In this document: piece after piece, positions 15,798 through 25,100 of the stretch
How the letters are laid out: the number at the start of each line of letters is the position of its first letter
Numbering within the stretch: the first letter of the stretch is position 1
Source: Collinsella sp. 4_8_47FAA
GTDB lineage: Bacteria; Actinomycetota; Coriobacteriia; Coriobacteriales; Coriobacteriaceae
Reading direction: 5' to 3'
DNA length: 64,000 nt
Assembly (NCBI RefSeq): GCF_000763055.1
Contig: NZ_KN214139.1
Span: forward strand, 35,670-99,669
Notes under the pieces: generated by a model
The model's database searches: none
What the model was told of the DNA's origin: nothing
The model's input: the letters and a program-made list of their open reading frames with translations, nothing else
Position numbers and translations under genes: made by a program

Positions 15798-17531
15798 TTA
15801 CATCTCACCGAGCATGATCCAGGCAGAGCTGTCCTGCGCGAGCCTGCCGTCTGCAAGCGGTGATGAGGTGAGCAGGACCCTGCCCGCCGGCAACTCCACG
15901 GGTGCTGCACCGAAGTTCGTCACACACGCCCAGCCGTTGTCGCGGCGATAGGCGATGACGCCGCCCTCGGCGCCCTCGGCGCCATCCGCAAGACCGGTGC
16001 GCCCGTCAAGATCGAGCCACGCAAGATCGTTGGCGCACCCGCGCAGCTTGCGCCGCAGCCAGAGGGCGTCACGATAGAGCGCAAGCATCGATGTCGGGTC
16101 CGCTTCTTCCCTATCGACAGCGTAATCGGAAAACCATGCAGGTTGCGGCAGATGGGGCGCCGCATCGGCGTCCGCCGGCGAAAACCCAAACGATCCGCCC
16201 TGCGCGGGATCGTCCGCCGCCACCCACGGCAGGGGCACACGACAGCCGTCGCGCCCCTTCTCACGCTTCGGTCCGTGCGTATTGGTTGCAGTGGGATCTT
16301 CGAGTGCATCCCACGGAATATCAGCCACCTCAAAAAGGCCGAGCTCCTCACCCTGATACACGTATGCCGAGCCCGGAAGCGCCAGCTCAAGCAAAAGGGC
16401 CGCCCGCGCGCGGCGCTCGCCGAGTTCACGGTCCTCATCATAAGACGACCCGTCGCGCAAGAGCCAGTCGAGCGCAATCTGGTGGTAGCGCGTCGCCTTG
16501 ATTTGCGGCAGGGCATAGCGTGTCGCCACGCGCGGCACGTCGTGGTTGGAGAGTACCCAGGTCGAGGCGGAATCGGATTCGACGGCTGCCTTCAAGCCCT
16601 TCTCGATTGCAGTGTGCATGTCATCATAGGTCCAAGTGGCCTTGGCAAACTCAAAGTTGAATGTCTGGCCAAGCTCGCTGGGACGCGCGTAGAGATACTG
16701 GCGCTCGGGCAGCACCCACGCCTCGGCAACGGCGCTGCGTGGCGGATTATAGCGGTCGAACACGCGGCGCCACTCTCGATAGATCTCGTGGACCTCGTTG
16801 CGGTCCCACAGCGGATGGGTGCCGTCGTCAACCATGTCATCGCCCTCGGCGAGATGCCACCGGTCGAGGTCATCGCGGTCGAGATCCTTGGCGAGACCCT
16901 GCGCCACATCAATGCGAAAGCCGTCGACGCCTCGATCGCTCCAAAACGCCAGGACGTCGCAAAAGAGCGCGTGAACCTCAGGGCATGACCAGTCAAAGTC
17001 CGGCTGCTCGGGCGTAAACATGTGCAGATACCACTGACCGTCCGCAACACGCGTCCATGCGGGGCCGCCAAAGTTGGCATTCCAATTGGTGGGAGGCAGC
17101 TCGCCATGCTCGCCGCGACCATCGCGGAAGATATAACGGGCGCGCTCGGGCGATCCGGGGCCGGCGGCAAGAGCGGCTTTGAACCAGGGGTGCTGGCTGG
17201 ATGAATGGTTGGGCACGATGTCGACGATGACCTTGATGCCGCGCGCGTGAGCCGCAGCGATCATATCATCGAAGTCGTCAAGCGAGCCGAGACGTGGATC
17301 GACATCGCAGTAGTCCGCCACATCATAGCCACCATCGACAAGAGGCGATGGGTAAAACGGGCTCAGCCAGATGGCCTCGATACCCAGCCGCTCAAGATAG
17401 TCCATCTGCTGGGTAATGCCCGCGATATCGCCCAGACCCGAACCAGTCGAATCCTTAAACGAGCGCGGGTAGATCTGATAGATCGCGGCATCGGACATCC
17501 ATGAGCGCGAAGAAGACTTTTCTGTAGCCAC
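15798..17531 (-). CDS. GH13 alpha-glucosidase (oligo-1,6-glucosidase type)
   Basis: This intracellular glycoside hydrolase of 577 residues should release glucose from short alpha-glucans. The (beta/alpha)8 barrel opens with AAIYQIYPRSFKDSTGSGLGD. Conserved regions follow in order: VIVDIVPNHSS, GFRIDVAQGL with the nucleophile Asp, SAVAEAW with the acid Glu, and WVLSNHDVPR with the third Asp. A C-terminal beta domain ends the protein. The GTG at 17531 has AAGGGAG 9 bases upstream and gives the usual residues before the first strand; an ATG at 17498 is an alternative. It lies alone between tRNA genes and may be fed by read-through from the tRNA promoter at 18.05 kb. The exact linkage preference cannot be read from sequence. 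Confidence 0.9.
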   Translation of the reverse strand: MATEKSSSRSWMSDAAIYQIYPRSFKDSTGSGLGDIAGITQQMDYLERLGIEAIWLSPFYPSPLVDGGYDVADYCDVDPRLGSLDDFDDMIAAAHARGIKVIVDIVPNHSSSQHPWFKAALAAGPGSPERARYIFRDGRGEHGELPPTNWNANFGGPAWTRVADGQWYLHMFTPEQPDFDWSCPEVHALFCDVLAFWSDRGVDGFRIDVAQGLAKDLDRDDLDRWHLAEGDDMVDDGTHPLWDRNEVHEIYREWRRVFDRYNPPRSAVAEAWVLPERQYLYARPSELGQTFNFEFAKATWTYDDMHTAIEKGLKAAVESDSASTWVLSNHDVPRVATRYALPQIKATRYHQIALDWLLRDGSSYDEDRELGERRARAALLLELALPGSAYVYQGEELGLFEVADIPWDALEDPTATNTHGPKREKGRDGCRVPLPWVAADDPAQGGSFGFSPADADAAPHLPQPAWFSDYAVDREEADPTSMLALYRDALWLRRKLRGCANDLAWLDLDGRTGLADGAEGAEGGVIAYRRDNGWACVTNFGAAPVELPAGRVLLTSSPLADGRLAQDSSAWIMLGEM

Positions 17532-17670
17532 GGGGCGTATCTCCCTTGCAACGAGGTTATGCGAGATGCCCACGATGATACGCCCAAAGCGCACATTCGC
17601 AGCAAACAACGCCACAGCCACGCCCCAAAACGCTCGCTCCCTCTCGGGTTCGAGCCCATGCGATGGATAC

Positions 17671-17700
17671 AAAAAAGCCCGGCTACCGTAGTAGCCGGGT
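17671..17700 (-). terminator. Terminator after tRNA-Gly copy 2
   Basis: CCCGGCTAC pairs with GTAGCCGGG and six T follow on the minus strand. It separates the tRNA cluster from the glucosidase gene. Confidence 0.9.
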
Positions 17701-17709
17701 TGTTGCGTT

Positions 17710-17785
17710 TGGAGCGGACAACGGGGCTCGAACCCGCGACCCCAACCTTGGCAAGGTTGTGCTCTACCAACTGAGCCATGTCCGC
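17710..17785 (-). tRNA. tRNA-Gly (GCC), copy 2
   Basis: It is identical to the other two tRNA-Gly genes, with anticodon GCC and an encoded CCA. It is third in the Gly-Cys-Gly transcript. Confidence 0.95.
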
Positions 17786-17791
17786 ATATGT

Positions 17792-17818
17792 AAAACAAAA
17801 CGGGCGCCGGAGCGCCCG
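17792..17818 (-). terminator. Hairpin between tRNA-Cys and tRNA-Gly copy 2
   Basis: CGGGCGC-TCCG-GCGCCCG on the minus strand is followed by TTTTGTTTTA. It looks like a weak terminator or a processing signal inside the tRNA transcript. Confidence 0.6.
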
Positions 17819-17827
17819 GATGTTGCC

Positions 17828-17901
17828 TGGAGGCGAAGCCCGGATTCGAACCGGGGGTAAAGGCTTTGCAGGCCTCTGCCTTACCACTTGGCCACTTCGC
17901 C
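17828..17901 (-). tRNA. tRNA-Cys (GCA)
   Basis: The acceptor stem is GGCGAAG/CTTCGCC, CCA is encoded, and the anticodon loop CTGCAAA gives GCA. The gene has 74 bases. Confidence 0.95.
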
Positions 17902-17902
17902 G

Positions 17903-17925
17903 AAAAAGGACCGCCTAAACGGTCC
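17903..17925 (-). terminator. Hairpin between tRNA-Gly copy 3 and tRNA-Cys
   Basis: GGACCG pairs with CGGTCC and five T follow on the minus strand. As it lies inside the tRNA cluster, it may act as a partial terminator. Confidence 0.6.
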
Positions 17926-17935
17926 GGAAATGCAA

Positions 17936-18011
17936 TGGAGCGGACAACGGGGCTCGAACCCGCGACCCCAACCTTGGCAAGGTTGTGCTCTACCAACTGA
18001 GCCATGTCCGC
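17936..18011 (-). tRNA. tRNA-Gly (GCC), copy 3
   Basis: It is identical in sequence to copies 1 and 2 and is first in the Gly-Cys-Gly transcript. Confidence 0.95.
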
Positions 18012-18023
18012 TTGCGGGTTATT

Positions 18024-18071
18024 AATTTACGCGAGTTGTCCAAAAGACGCAAGTACTTTTTTCAAAAAACT
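18024..18071 (-). promoter_or_regulatory. Promoter of the tRNA Gly-Cys-Gly cluster
   Basis: A TTGCGT -35 (18047-18052) and TAAATT -10 (18024-18029) are 17 bases apart. The A/T palindrome AGTTTTTTGAAAAAAGT (18055-18071) lies just upstream. Confidence 0.8.
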
Positions 18072-18116
18072 TGTCTGCCGCATGTTCTTAGTAGCTAAAC
18101 GCGCTAAAGCGATTGG

Positions 18117-18863
18117 CTAGGCACACGATTCCAGCGCTCCGCTAAACAGCTTCACCATCTGCACGCGCGTGCCGGCGCCGTCCGTACGACGAGCAACCTC
18201 CACGTTATCGACGAGCATACGCATAAGCTTGATGCCACGGCCGCGCTCCTCAGATGCGACCGGTTCGCTCGTTTCATCGATAGAATAGCCGACACCTCGA
18301 TCAAGCACCTCAACCACAACGCGATCGCCATAGGCCTGAACCGTCAGGACGCACCCGATACCGCCCGCATGGTCATAGGCATTACCCAGCGCCTCCCCCG
18401 ACGCCAATGCGACATCGTAGCGCTCGTCACGGCGCAACGGAAGCGATTCAAGGAGTTCAGCGATGCGATGTCGGTAGTATGGAAGATTCTCGATACCCTG
18501 ACGGACCTCGACACTCTTACTCCAGCGAGGCAGCTCCCCCACCGGAATGGCGGGAATAGACTCCCGTGCCGGCCCCGCGACATGAAGGATATCGACAAGA
18601 CGAGCAATCTCCAAAAAGCGAACAACTTCACCTGATGCATTGACGAGCGAAAGCAGGCCTTCTCGCCTCATGAGCTCACGAGCGCGCGTAAGCAGGAATG
18701 CCAAGCCCGTCGAATCGATAAAGCTAACAGCCTGACAGTTGATGACGACACGACGCACGCCGCGGCCAATCAAAGCATCCAGCCGCCGACGCAGCGCAGG
18801 CACCGTGGCGATGTCGATATCGCCCGGTGGCGTCAAAACCGCTATGTCATTCCACTCATTCAT
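18117..18863 (-). CDS. STAS-HATPase fusion: anti-sigma antagonist joined to anti-sigma kinase
   Basis: The 248-residue protein joins two parts that are usually separate. Residues 1-105 are a STAS domain like SpoIIAA or RsbV, with the phosphorylatable Ser in FIDSTGLAFLL (about S51). Residues 130-248 are a GHKL ATPase like SpoIIAB or RsbW. It has the N-box ALGNAYDHAGG, the G1 box DRGVGY and the G2 box ERGRGIKLMRMLVD. The pair normally passes phosphate from the kinase to the STAS Ser and frees a sigma factor; here that could happen within one chain. The start is uncertain: the ATG at 18863 fits the STAS fold best, and an ATG at 18899 is possible. It lies 77 bases after the SpoIIE phosphatase gene, its likely antagonist. 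No sigma factor is adjacent. Confidence 0.8.
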   Translation of the reverse strand: MNEWNDIAVLTPPGDIDIATVPALRRRLDALIGRGVRRVVINCQAVSFIDSTGLAFLLTRARELMRREGLLSLVNASGEVVRFLEIARLVDILHVAGPARESIPAIPVGELPRWSKSVEVRQGIENLPYYRHRIAELLESLPLRRDERYDVALASGEALGNAYDHAGGIGCVLTVQAYGDRVVVEVLDRGVGYSIDETSEPVASEERGRGIKLMRMLVDNVEVARRTDGAGTRVQMVKLFSGALESCA

Positions 18864-18940
18864 ACGACCATGGTTCCCAAAAAAGCCCACTCGATGCATT
18901 CGTTTCCCCAACCGTGCGGATTCAGCCCGCCCAGCGTCGT

Positions 18941-21286
18941 CTATGAACGACCCCGTAAAAACTCAAGGGACACCAATGCAATGTCATCGTCCAGCGCCGA
19001 TTCGGTAAATCGGTCAAGCTCGCCCAAGACCTTGCCGCAAATGCCCGACACGCCCTCCCCCGAAACAGAAAGCAGAAGGTCGCGCAAGCGCTGCTCGCCA
19101 AAGAACGCTCCGGTGCGGTCGCGGGCCTCAATCGTTCCATCCGTATACATGAAGAGCATGTCGCCGGGGGCGAACGTAAACACGCCTGTCTCGTACACCA
19201 TGCTCTCAAAGGCACCGATTACGCCCGATTGGCATCCAAGCAGCTCAACCTCTCCCCCACGTGCCTCACCGCCACCCAGCGGCATCGACTCTGGCCTGAT
19301 GACCATGGTCGGAGGATGGCCCGCCGAACAATACGTTGCGCGTCCGGCCTTAAGGTCAATCTTGGCGATAAAGGCCGTCACGAACGTCTCGACCCTCGAA
19401 AAGCCCATGAGCATGCTGTTAAGGGAGCGTGCCATGCGGGCCGGTCCAGCGCCCTCCCAGGCATATGCCGTCAGGGCCGTCTTGACGAGCGCGGACATCG
19501 ATGCGGCCTCAATGCCTTTGCCAGACACATCACCCAGAATCATGACGGCGCAGTCGTCGGGAAGACGGATGAGCGTATAGAAATCGCCGCCGACCAACGC
19601 CGAGTTCGTGGCCGACAGGTACACCGAATCGGTTGCGATACCCGGAACATCCCCCAGGGAATTTCTCATGCCGATCTGAAGGGTCTGAGCGATATGGCGC
19701 TCCTCGCGCTTTTGAGATTCGCCTTCGTAGATCAGTTCAAAGTCATGCGCCAAGTGCACCAAGTAGTCATATTCAAGATCATCAATCGGCTCTTGGCTAC
19801 CATCACGAAGCAGCAGCGCGCGCGTCGTCGGGCTCTTCGCAACAGAAGCAGGAACAATCGCGTCGTTACTGTGCCTGCCATCACCCTCAGAGCGCGGGCG
19901 CCCCGCCTCGATGCCGGAGTCAACGTAGAGACCTTGACAAGGCAGACCGTGCGCCCTAAGCCAGCCTCCCATAGGCATCGATTCGTCAACGCGAGTTATA
20001 CGGACGTGTTTAAGGTCCTCGGCACTCGTACCGCCCAAAACAGATGCCTCAAAGCCATCAGGGCCAGCCCCCAGACGTGCCGCTGGCGCCGTCGTGGAAA
20101 AGAAAAGCTTCTCGGGATCGTCCGGCAAAGCAACGCGACTGCCACCTTCAAAATCTATGACGTAGGAATCCAGACTGGCGTCATACTCAACAGGGCAAAA
20201 ATGGCAGTTAAGCATATTGCAGATCTCGGACGATACCGCCTGGGTAGCCGCGGCGGAATCGTCTAGAAAGGCAAACAACTCATCACGCAAGACATTGAGC
20301 GAGCGGCCAAGCTCGGCCGTGCGACGGGAGCGAAGGCTCGATGCCATGCCGACCAGCTGGATAGACAGGTAATCGCAAATGACCTCGAGCACATTAACGT
20401 CATAGGCGAGCGGTGCCTGGGGGCGTTTCCAACCAACTTCCAGCACGCCAAGAATCTGCGTACCGTAAAAAACGGGAAGACAGATCTCGTTGCGGTACGG
20501 AGGCATATCCTGCATGCGCAACAGGTGCTTAGAACGATTGTCCAGGTCCATAAACATACCGGAGGCGGCCTTATCACCCTCAAGGACCTGTTGAATCGAC
20601 AAGCGACAGGCACGCGACTCGCGAAGAACATACGTCGGAATGCCAGCGCCATACGGCAAAAACTCGGGCAGGTAGCTGTCGTACAGCTCCTTGGAAACAC
20701 CGCGTAGCTTAAAACCGCCGCTCTCAGAAAAATAGATAGCGGCACCCGAAGCATCGAGCGTTCCTACAAGCTGGTTCAAAACGGTATCAAGTAGGCTGGG
20801 CAGCTCATCGGAGCCCACGGTACTCATAATGACCGAGAGCGTGCCAGAGAGGCGCTTGTTCGCCACTCTAAGCTCCGATAACGCACGCTTGAGCTGACGG
20901 TCGTGCGAATACTGTTCTTCGATGCTATGGAGCGCCACCAGGACACGTGGCGCGCGGCGCCCAAAGATGCGTGGAGGCGTTACGGAGCCCGCACGAACCA
21001 AGACGGGCATAAAGGAGCCGTCACTCAGCTTGAGCATCAGTTCGTTCTCGGAGCCATCAGTTTCAAATGGCAGACGATGTTCCGTCGCACGTTCAAAAGC
21101 TGATGAGTACAGGACGTCTTTAACATCTCCACCGATGACGTCGGCGCGTTCCTCGCACATCAAACCAAGTAAGCGATTATTCACATGCAGAATGGTTCCG
21201 TCGAGCTCACAGATGATGACAGCATCGCTCGTGATCTCGACTAGTTGGGCAACGTCTGCCCACTCGTTGCGTTCAAGCGTTTCCAT
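18941..21286 (-). CDS. PAS-GAF-SpoIIE (PP2C-type) protein phosphatase
   Basis: This regulatory phosphatase of about 781 residues should dephosphorylate a STAS-domain Ser. A PAS domain (residues 5-120, VEITSDAVIICELDGTILHVNNRLLGL) is followed by a GAF domain (about 165-320). A middle region of unclear fold comes next. The SpoIIE domain is at about 545-781. Metal-binding acidic residues are in place: LVGGDFY, ILGDVSGKGIEAASM, MYTDG and DDIALV. No membrane segment is evident, so PAS and GAF probably sense a cytosolic ligand or redox state. The ATG at 21286 is preferred; a GTG lies 12 bases upstream. The gene precedes the STAS-HATPase fusion on the same strand. Confidence 0.88.
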   Translation of the reverse strand: METLERNEWADVAQLVEITSDAVIICELDGTILHVNNRLLGLMCEERADVIGGDVKDVLYSSAFERATEHRLPFETDGSENELMLKLSDGSFMPVLVRAGSVTPPRIFGRRAPRVLVALHSIEEQYSHDRQLKRALSELRVANKRLSGTLSVIMSTVGSDELPSLLDTVLNQLVGTLDASGAAIYFSESGGFKLRGVSKELYDSYLPEFLPYGAGIPTYVLRESRACRLSIQQVLEGDKAASGMFMDLDNRSKHLLRMQDMPPYRNEICLPVFYGTQILGVLEVGWKRPQAPLAYDVNVLEVICDYLSIQLVGMASSLRSRRTAELGRSLNVLRDELFAFLDDSAAATQAVSSEICNMLNCHFCPVEYDASLDSYVIDFEGGSRVALPDDPEKLFFSTTAPAARLGAGPDGFEASVLGGTSAEDLKHVRITRVDESMPMGGWLRAHGLPCQGLYVDSGIEAGRPRSEGDGRHSNDAIVPASVAKSPTTRALLLRDGSQEPIDDLEYDYLVHLAHDFELIYEGESQKREERHIAQTLQIGMRNSLGDVPGIATDSVYLSATNSALVGGDFYTLIRLPDDCAVMILGDVSGKGIEAASMSALVKTALTAYAWEGAGPARMARSLNSMLMGFSRVETFVTAFIAKIDLKAGRATYCSAGHPPTMVIRPESMPLGGGEARGGEVELLGCQSGVIGAFESMVYETGVFTFAPGDMLFMYTDGTIEARDRTGAFFGEQRLRDLLLSVSGEGVSGICGKVLGELDRFTESALDDDIALVSLEFLRGRS

Positions 21287-21311
21287 CGTGGACCCCACCG
21301 TCTATCGGTAA

Positions 21312-21336
21312 CAAAAAAGCCTCCGAAGAGGCTTCT
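21312..21336 (-). terminator. Terminator of tRNA-Leu
   Basis: AAGCCTC pairs with GAGGCTT around a TTCG loop, and a T-run follows on the minus strand just past tRNA-Leu. Confidence 0.85.
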
Positions 21337-21345
21337 CAAATGCGA

Positions 21346-21435
21346 TGGTGTCGGAGGCGGGACTTGAACCCGCATGACCAAAAAGCGGTCACTAGCACCT
21401 CAAGCTAGCGCGTCTGCCAATTCCGCCACTCCGAC
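21346..21435 (-). tRNA. tRNA-Leu (GAG)
   Basis: This class II tRNA of 90 bases has a long variable arm, encoded CCA and a GTCGGAG/CTCCGAC acceptor. The anticodon loop TTGAGGT lies between CTAGC and GCTAG and gives anticodon GAG. Confidence 0.95.
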
Positions 21436-21493
21436 ATGCTATGTTGTTGATTCGCAGTTCGTTTTGTTGGACCCGCGCGTTCAACGAGGAAGA

Positions 21494-21541
21494 TAATAAC
21501 CTATGATTCGAGAACTGTGCAAGCACTTTTTTCAAAAAAGT
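21494..21541 (-). promoter_or_regulatory. tRNA-Leu promoter with AT-rich upstream palindrome
   Basis: TTGCAC (21517-21522) and TTATTA (21494-21499) are 17 bases apart. ACTTTTTTGAAAAAAGT (21525-21541) lies directly upstream, as in the two other tRNA promoters. Confidence 0.8.
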
Positions 21542-21579
21542 TTACGAATTTGTAAATGCGCAGGTAAATCCGTGTGTCC

Positions 21580-21704
21580 GGCCCCGAATCGGTGTTGCCT
21601 CCCGGCGCGTCCTCGGGCATGAGCGATATTTTGCTGCGCACTTCGTGCTGCAAAATATCGCTCCCCCTGCGGAATGCGCCGGGAGGCAACACCGATTCGG
21701 GGCC
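21580..21704. repeat. Nested palindrome A in the tRNA-Leu/oppF gap
   Basis: The 29-base arms (21580-21608 and 21676-21704) are perfect inverted repeats, starting GGCCCCGAATCGG. The 67-base spacer holds a second perfect 14-bp repeat (GAGCGATATTTTGC and its inverse) and, at the centre, GCAC-TTC-GTGC. No ORF crosses it convincingly. The 593-bp gap 21436-22028 consists of the tRNA-Leu promoter, this element, a row of hairpins and nested palindrome B. Confidence 0.9.
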
Positions 21705-21765
21705 TGCAAATACATACTTCAGGCACAGTTCTCAAACATGTTCTGGGGGCTGATGCAAATTTGGT

Positions 21766-21820
21766 GGCTCGGCAAAGCCGAGCCCTTATATAAGGAGGCC
21801 GGAGCCAAAGCTCCGGCCTC
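21766..21820. repeat. Row of three abutting palindromes
   Basis: GGCTCGGC-AAA-GCCGAGCC (21766-21784), CTTATATAAG (21785-21794) and an 11-bp stem GAGGCCGGAGC with its inverse (21795-21820) follow each other with no base between. Either GC-rich hairpin could stop transcription. The three together are unusual. Confidence 0.8.
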
Positions 21821-21885
21821 ACTCAATTTCTCATCAGATTAAGTGAGCGATCGAGGAATCGCACTCCCCCTGCCGAGTTACCGCA

Positions 21886-22012
21886 GGGCCCGCCCTGAAG
21901 TTACTTTTCAGAACACTCCACAGGACGCAAGAAACCCCCGCCGCACGAAGTGCGCAGCGGGGGTTTCTTGCATGTCCGAGGACGTTCTGAAAAGTAACTT
22001 CAGGGCGGGCCC
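21886..22012. repeat. Nested palindrome B downstream of oppF
   Basis: The 29-base arms (21886-21914 and 21984-22012) are perfect inverted repeats, starting GGGCCCGCCCTGAAG. The 69-base spacer holds an inner 15-bp stem (GCAAGAAACCCCCGC and its inverse) with A- and T-runs, which would work as a bidirectional terminator. The centre is GCAC-GAA-GTGC, the complement of the centre of palindrome A. It begins 16 bases past the oppF stop codon. Confidence 0.9.
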
Positions 22013-22028
22013 GGACGATAACAACCGA

Positions 22029-23056
<1,028 letters not shown>

Positions 23057-23057
<1 letters not shown>

Positions 23058-24148
23058 TACGCCTCGCCTCCCTTCTTGGAATCCTTGCGCGTACGGGACG
23101 TCTCAGGAGCGTTCTTGAGGAACTCGGGGTCACCGGAGTAGTGGCACGCAGAGTAATGACCAGACTCGGTGACAACGCGCTCGGGGCGCTGCTTGCGGCA
23201 CTTGTCCGTCGCATAGGGACAACGAGGCGAGAAGACGCAGCCCTCAGGCAGGTTCATGAGCGAAGGCGGGTTGCCGTGAATCGGCGTAAGCGGCTTCTTC
23301 TCTTCGATGGCCTGCTCCGGGATGGAGCGGATAAGGCCCCAGGTGTAGGGGTGGCGGCTCTCGTAGAAGATTTCCTCAGCAGTACCGAACTCGACGGGAC
23401 GGCCTGCATACATAACCATGATCTTATCGGCCATATCGGCAACGACGCCCAGGTCATGGGTAATCATGATAATGGCGTTGCCGTTCTTCTCCTGCATCTC
23501 CTGCATGAGCTCGATAATCTGAGCCTGAATGGTAACGTCCAGAGCCGTCGTGGGCTCGTCGGCAATCAGGATATCGGGATCGCAGGCAAGAGCCATAGCG
23601 ATCATGACGCGCTGACGCATACCGCCAGAGAACTGGTGCGGATACTCATTGACGCGCTTCTCGGGCTCGGGAATACCAACGAGGTCCAAAAGCTCGGTGG
23701 CACGCTTGAGCGCCTCCTGCTTGGAGTAGCCGCGGTGCAGACGAAGACCCTCGCCCACCTGCTTGCCGATCTTATAGACCGGGTTCAAGGAGGTCATAGG
23801 ATCCTGGAAGATCATCGCGATGTCGTTACCGCGAATGTGCTGCATCTCTTCCTCGGTCATCTCGAGGATAGAACGACCGCGATAGCGAACGTCGCCGCCC
23901 TCGATCTTTCCCGGAGGCATCGAGATAAGACCCATGATGGTCATGGCGGTCACGGACTTACCGGAGCCGGACTCACCGACGACACCCAGGGTCTCGCCGC
24001 GATCGAGCGTGTAGGAGACACCGTCGACAGCGCGAACAACGCCATCCTCGGTGTGGAAATACATCTTAAGGTCATCGACCTCGAGCAGATGCTGGCCCTC
24101 GGGAACCGGCTGGTCCTTCAGGTCCACATAGTTCTTGTTCTTCTTCAT
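23057..24148 (-). CDS. oppD: Oligopeptide ABC transporter ATP-binding protein
   Basis: The 363-residue protein is the partner ATPase of OppF. It shows Walker A GESGSGKSVT, Q-loop MIFQDPMTSLNPV, signature SGGMRQRVMIAMA, Walker B ILIADEPTTALD and H-loop MITHDLGVV. The C-terminal extension has the Cys pattern CVFSPRCPYATDKC. About 20 basic and acidic residues precede the domain (MKKNKNYVDLKDQPVPEGQ). The gene starts 2 bases after the oppC stop codon. Confidence 0.93.
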
Positions 24149-24150
24149 CC

Positions 24151-25086
24151 TTATGCGTCCTTCATCTTGACGTCGAGGGCGTCGCGCAGACCGTCACCCA
24201 GCAGGGTGAAGGCGAGCACCGTCGAGAGAATTGCCAGACCGGGCATGATCATCATCCAGGGAGCAGTCAGAAGATACTGCTGACCGTCCTGAATCATGGA
24301 GCCCCACGAAGGCGTAGGCGGAATAACGCCCATGCCGAGGAAGGACAGAGCGGACTCGGTCAGAATGGCGCCACCAATGTTCATGGTCGCGTAGACCACA
24401 ATGGAGGCGACGGAGTTCGGGAAGATGTGACGCACGACGATACGAGCATCAGATGCACCCATCGCGCGCGCAGCGTCAACATAATCGTTTTCCTTGACCG
24501 TCAAGATTGCAGAGCGAAAGACGCGCGCAATCGAAGGCCAGCCAAGAATGCCGATGGCGATAAAGACGTTCTGAAGACCACGGCCGATAACGGCGATCAT
24601 GGCGACAACGAACAGCACGTACGGGAACGCCAGGAAGATGTCCGCACAGCGCATGATGATCGTATCCCAGATGCCGCCGTAGAAACCGGCCAGAGCACCC
24701 ATGACCAGACCGATCAGCGTGGAGATCGCGGTGGCCATAATTCCGACAGACAGCGAAACGCGCGCACCGTAGATAACGCGGACGAGAATGTCACGACCAA
24801 GGGCGTCGGTGCCAAACGGGTGCTCGGCACACGGAGCCAGCAGCGACGTCTCGGCCATGGTGGTCGAGTCGGAAGCCGTCGGAGAACCGAGCCAGGGCTT
24901 AGCCCACAGATCTGCGGTCAGGGCAACCACAACGACGATGATGATCCAACAGACACCGATAACGGCGAGTTTGTTCTTACGAAGACGCTTAAAAGCGTCG
25001 CCCCACAGCGTGCGGGACTTGGCGGGAGCAGATGCGGCCTTGGTGGCGGTAGCCTGCTCCTGAGACTGAGAATCAGTTTCCTGCAT
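24151..25086 (-). CDS. oppC: Oligopeptide ABC transporter permease
   Basis: This inner-membrane permease has 311 residues. A cytoplasmic, Ala/Thr/Gln-rich N-terminus of about 30 residues is followed by six predicted membrane segments, the first being VIGVCWIIIVVVVALTADL. The EAA-type loop that docks with the ATPase is in DYVDAARAMGASDARIVVRH. The HPFGTDALGRDIL motif after the first segment is typical of OppC/DppC. It sits between oppB and oppD on the same strand, 14 bases from oppB. Confidence 0.92.
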   Translation of the reverse strand: MQETDSQSQEQATATKAASAPAKSRTLWGDAFKRLRKNKLAVIGVCWIIIVVVVALTADLWAKPWLGSPTASDSTTMAETSLLAPCAEHPFGTDALGRDILVRVIYGARVSLSVGIMATAISTLIGLVMGALAGFYGGIWDTIIMRCADIFLAFPYVLFVVAMIAVIGRGLQNVFIAIGILGWPSIARVFRSAILTVKENDYVDAARAMGASDARIVVRHIFPNSVASIVVYATMNIGGAILTESALSFLGMGVIPPTPSWGSMIQDGQQYLLTAPWMMIMPGLAILSTVLAFTLLGDGLRDALDVKMKDA

Positions 25087-25100
25087 GAGACGTACCTCCC

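Noticed and set aside
15503..18011. Integrative element at the tRNA genes
   Set aside because: No integrase, phage or conjugation gene is present, and the only enclosed gene is a housekeeping-like GH13 with normal composition.
21580..22012. CRISPR array
   Set aside because: The repeats are inverted, not direct, and there is no regular spacer series or cas gene.
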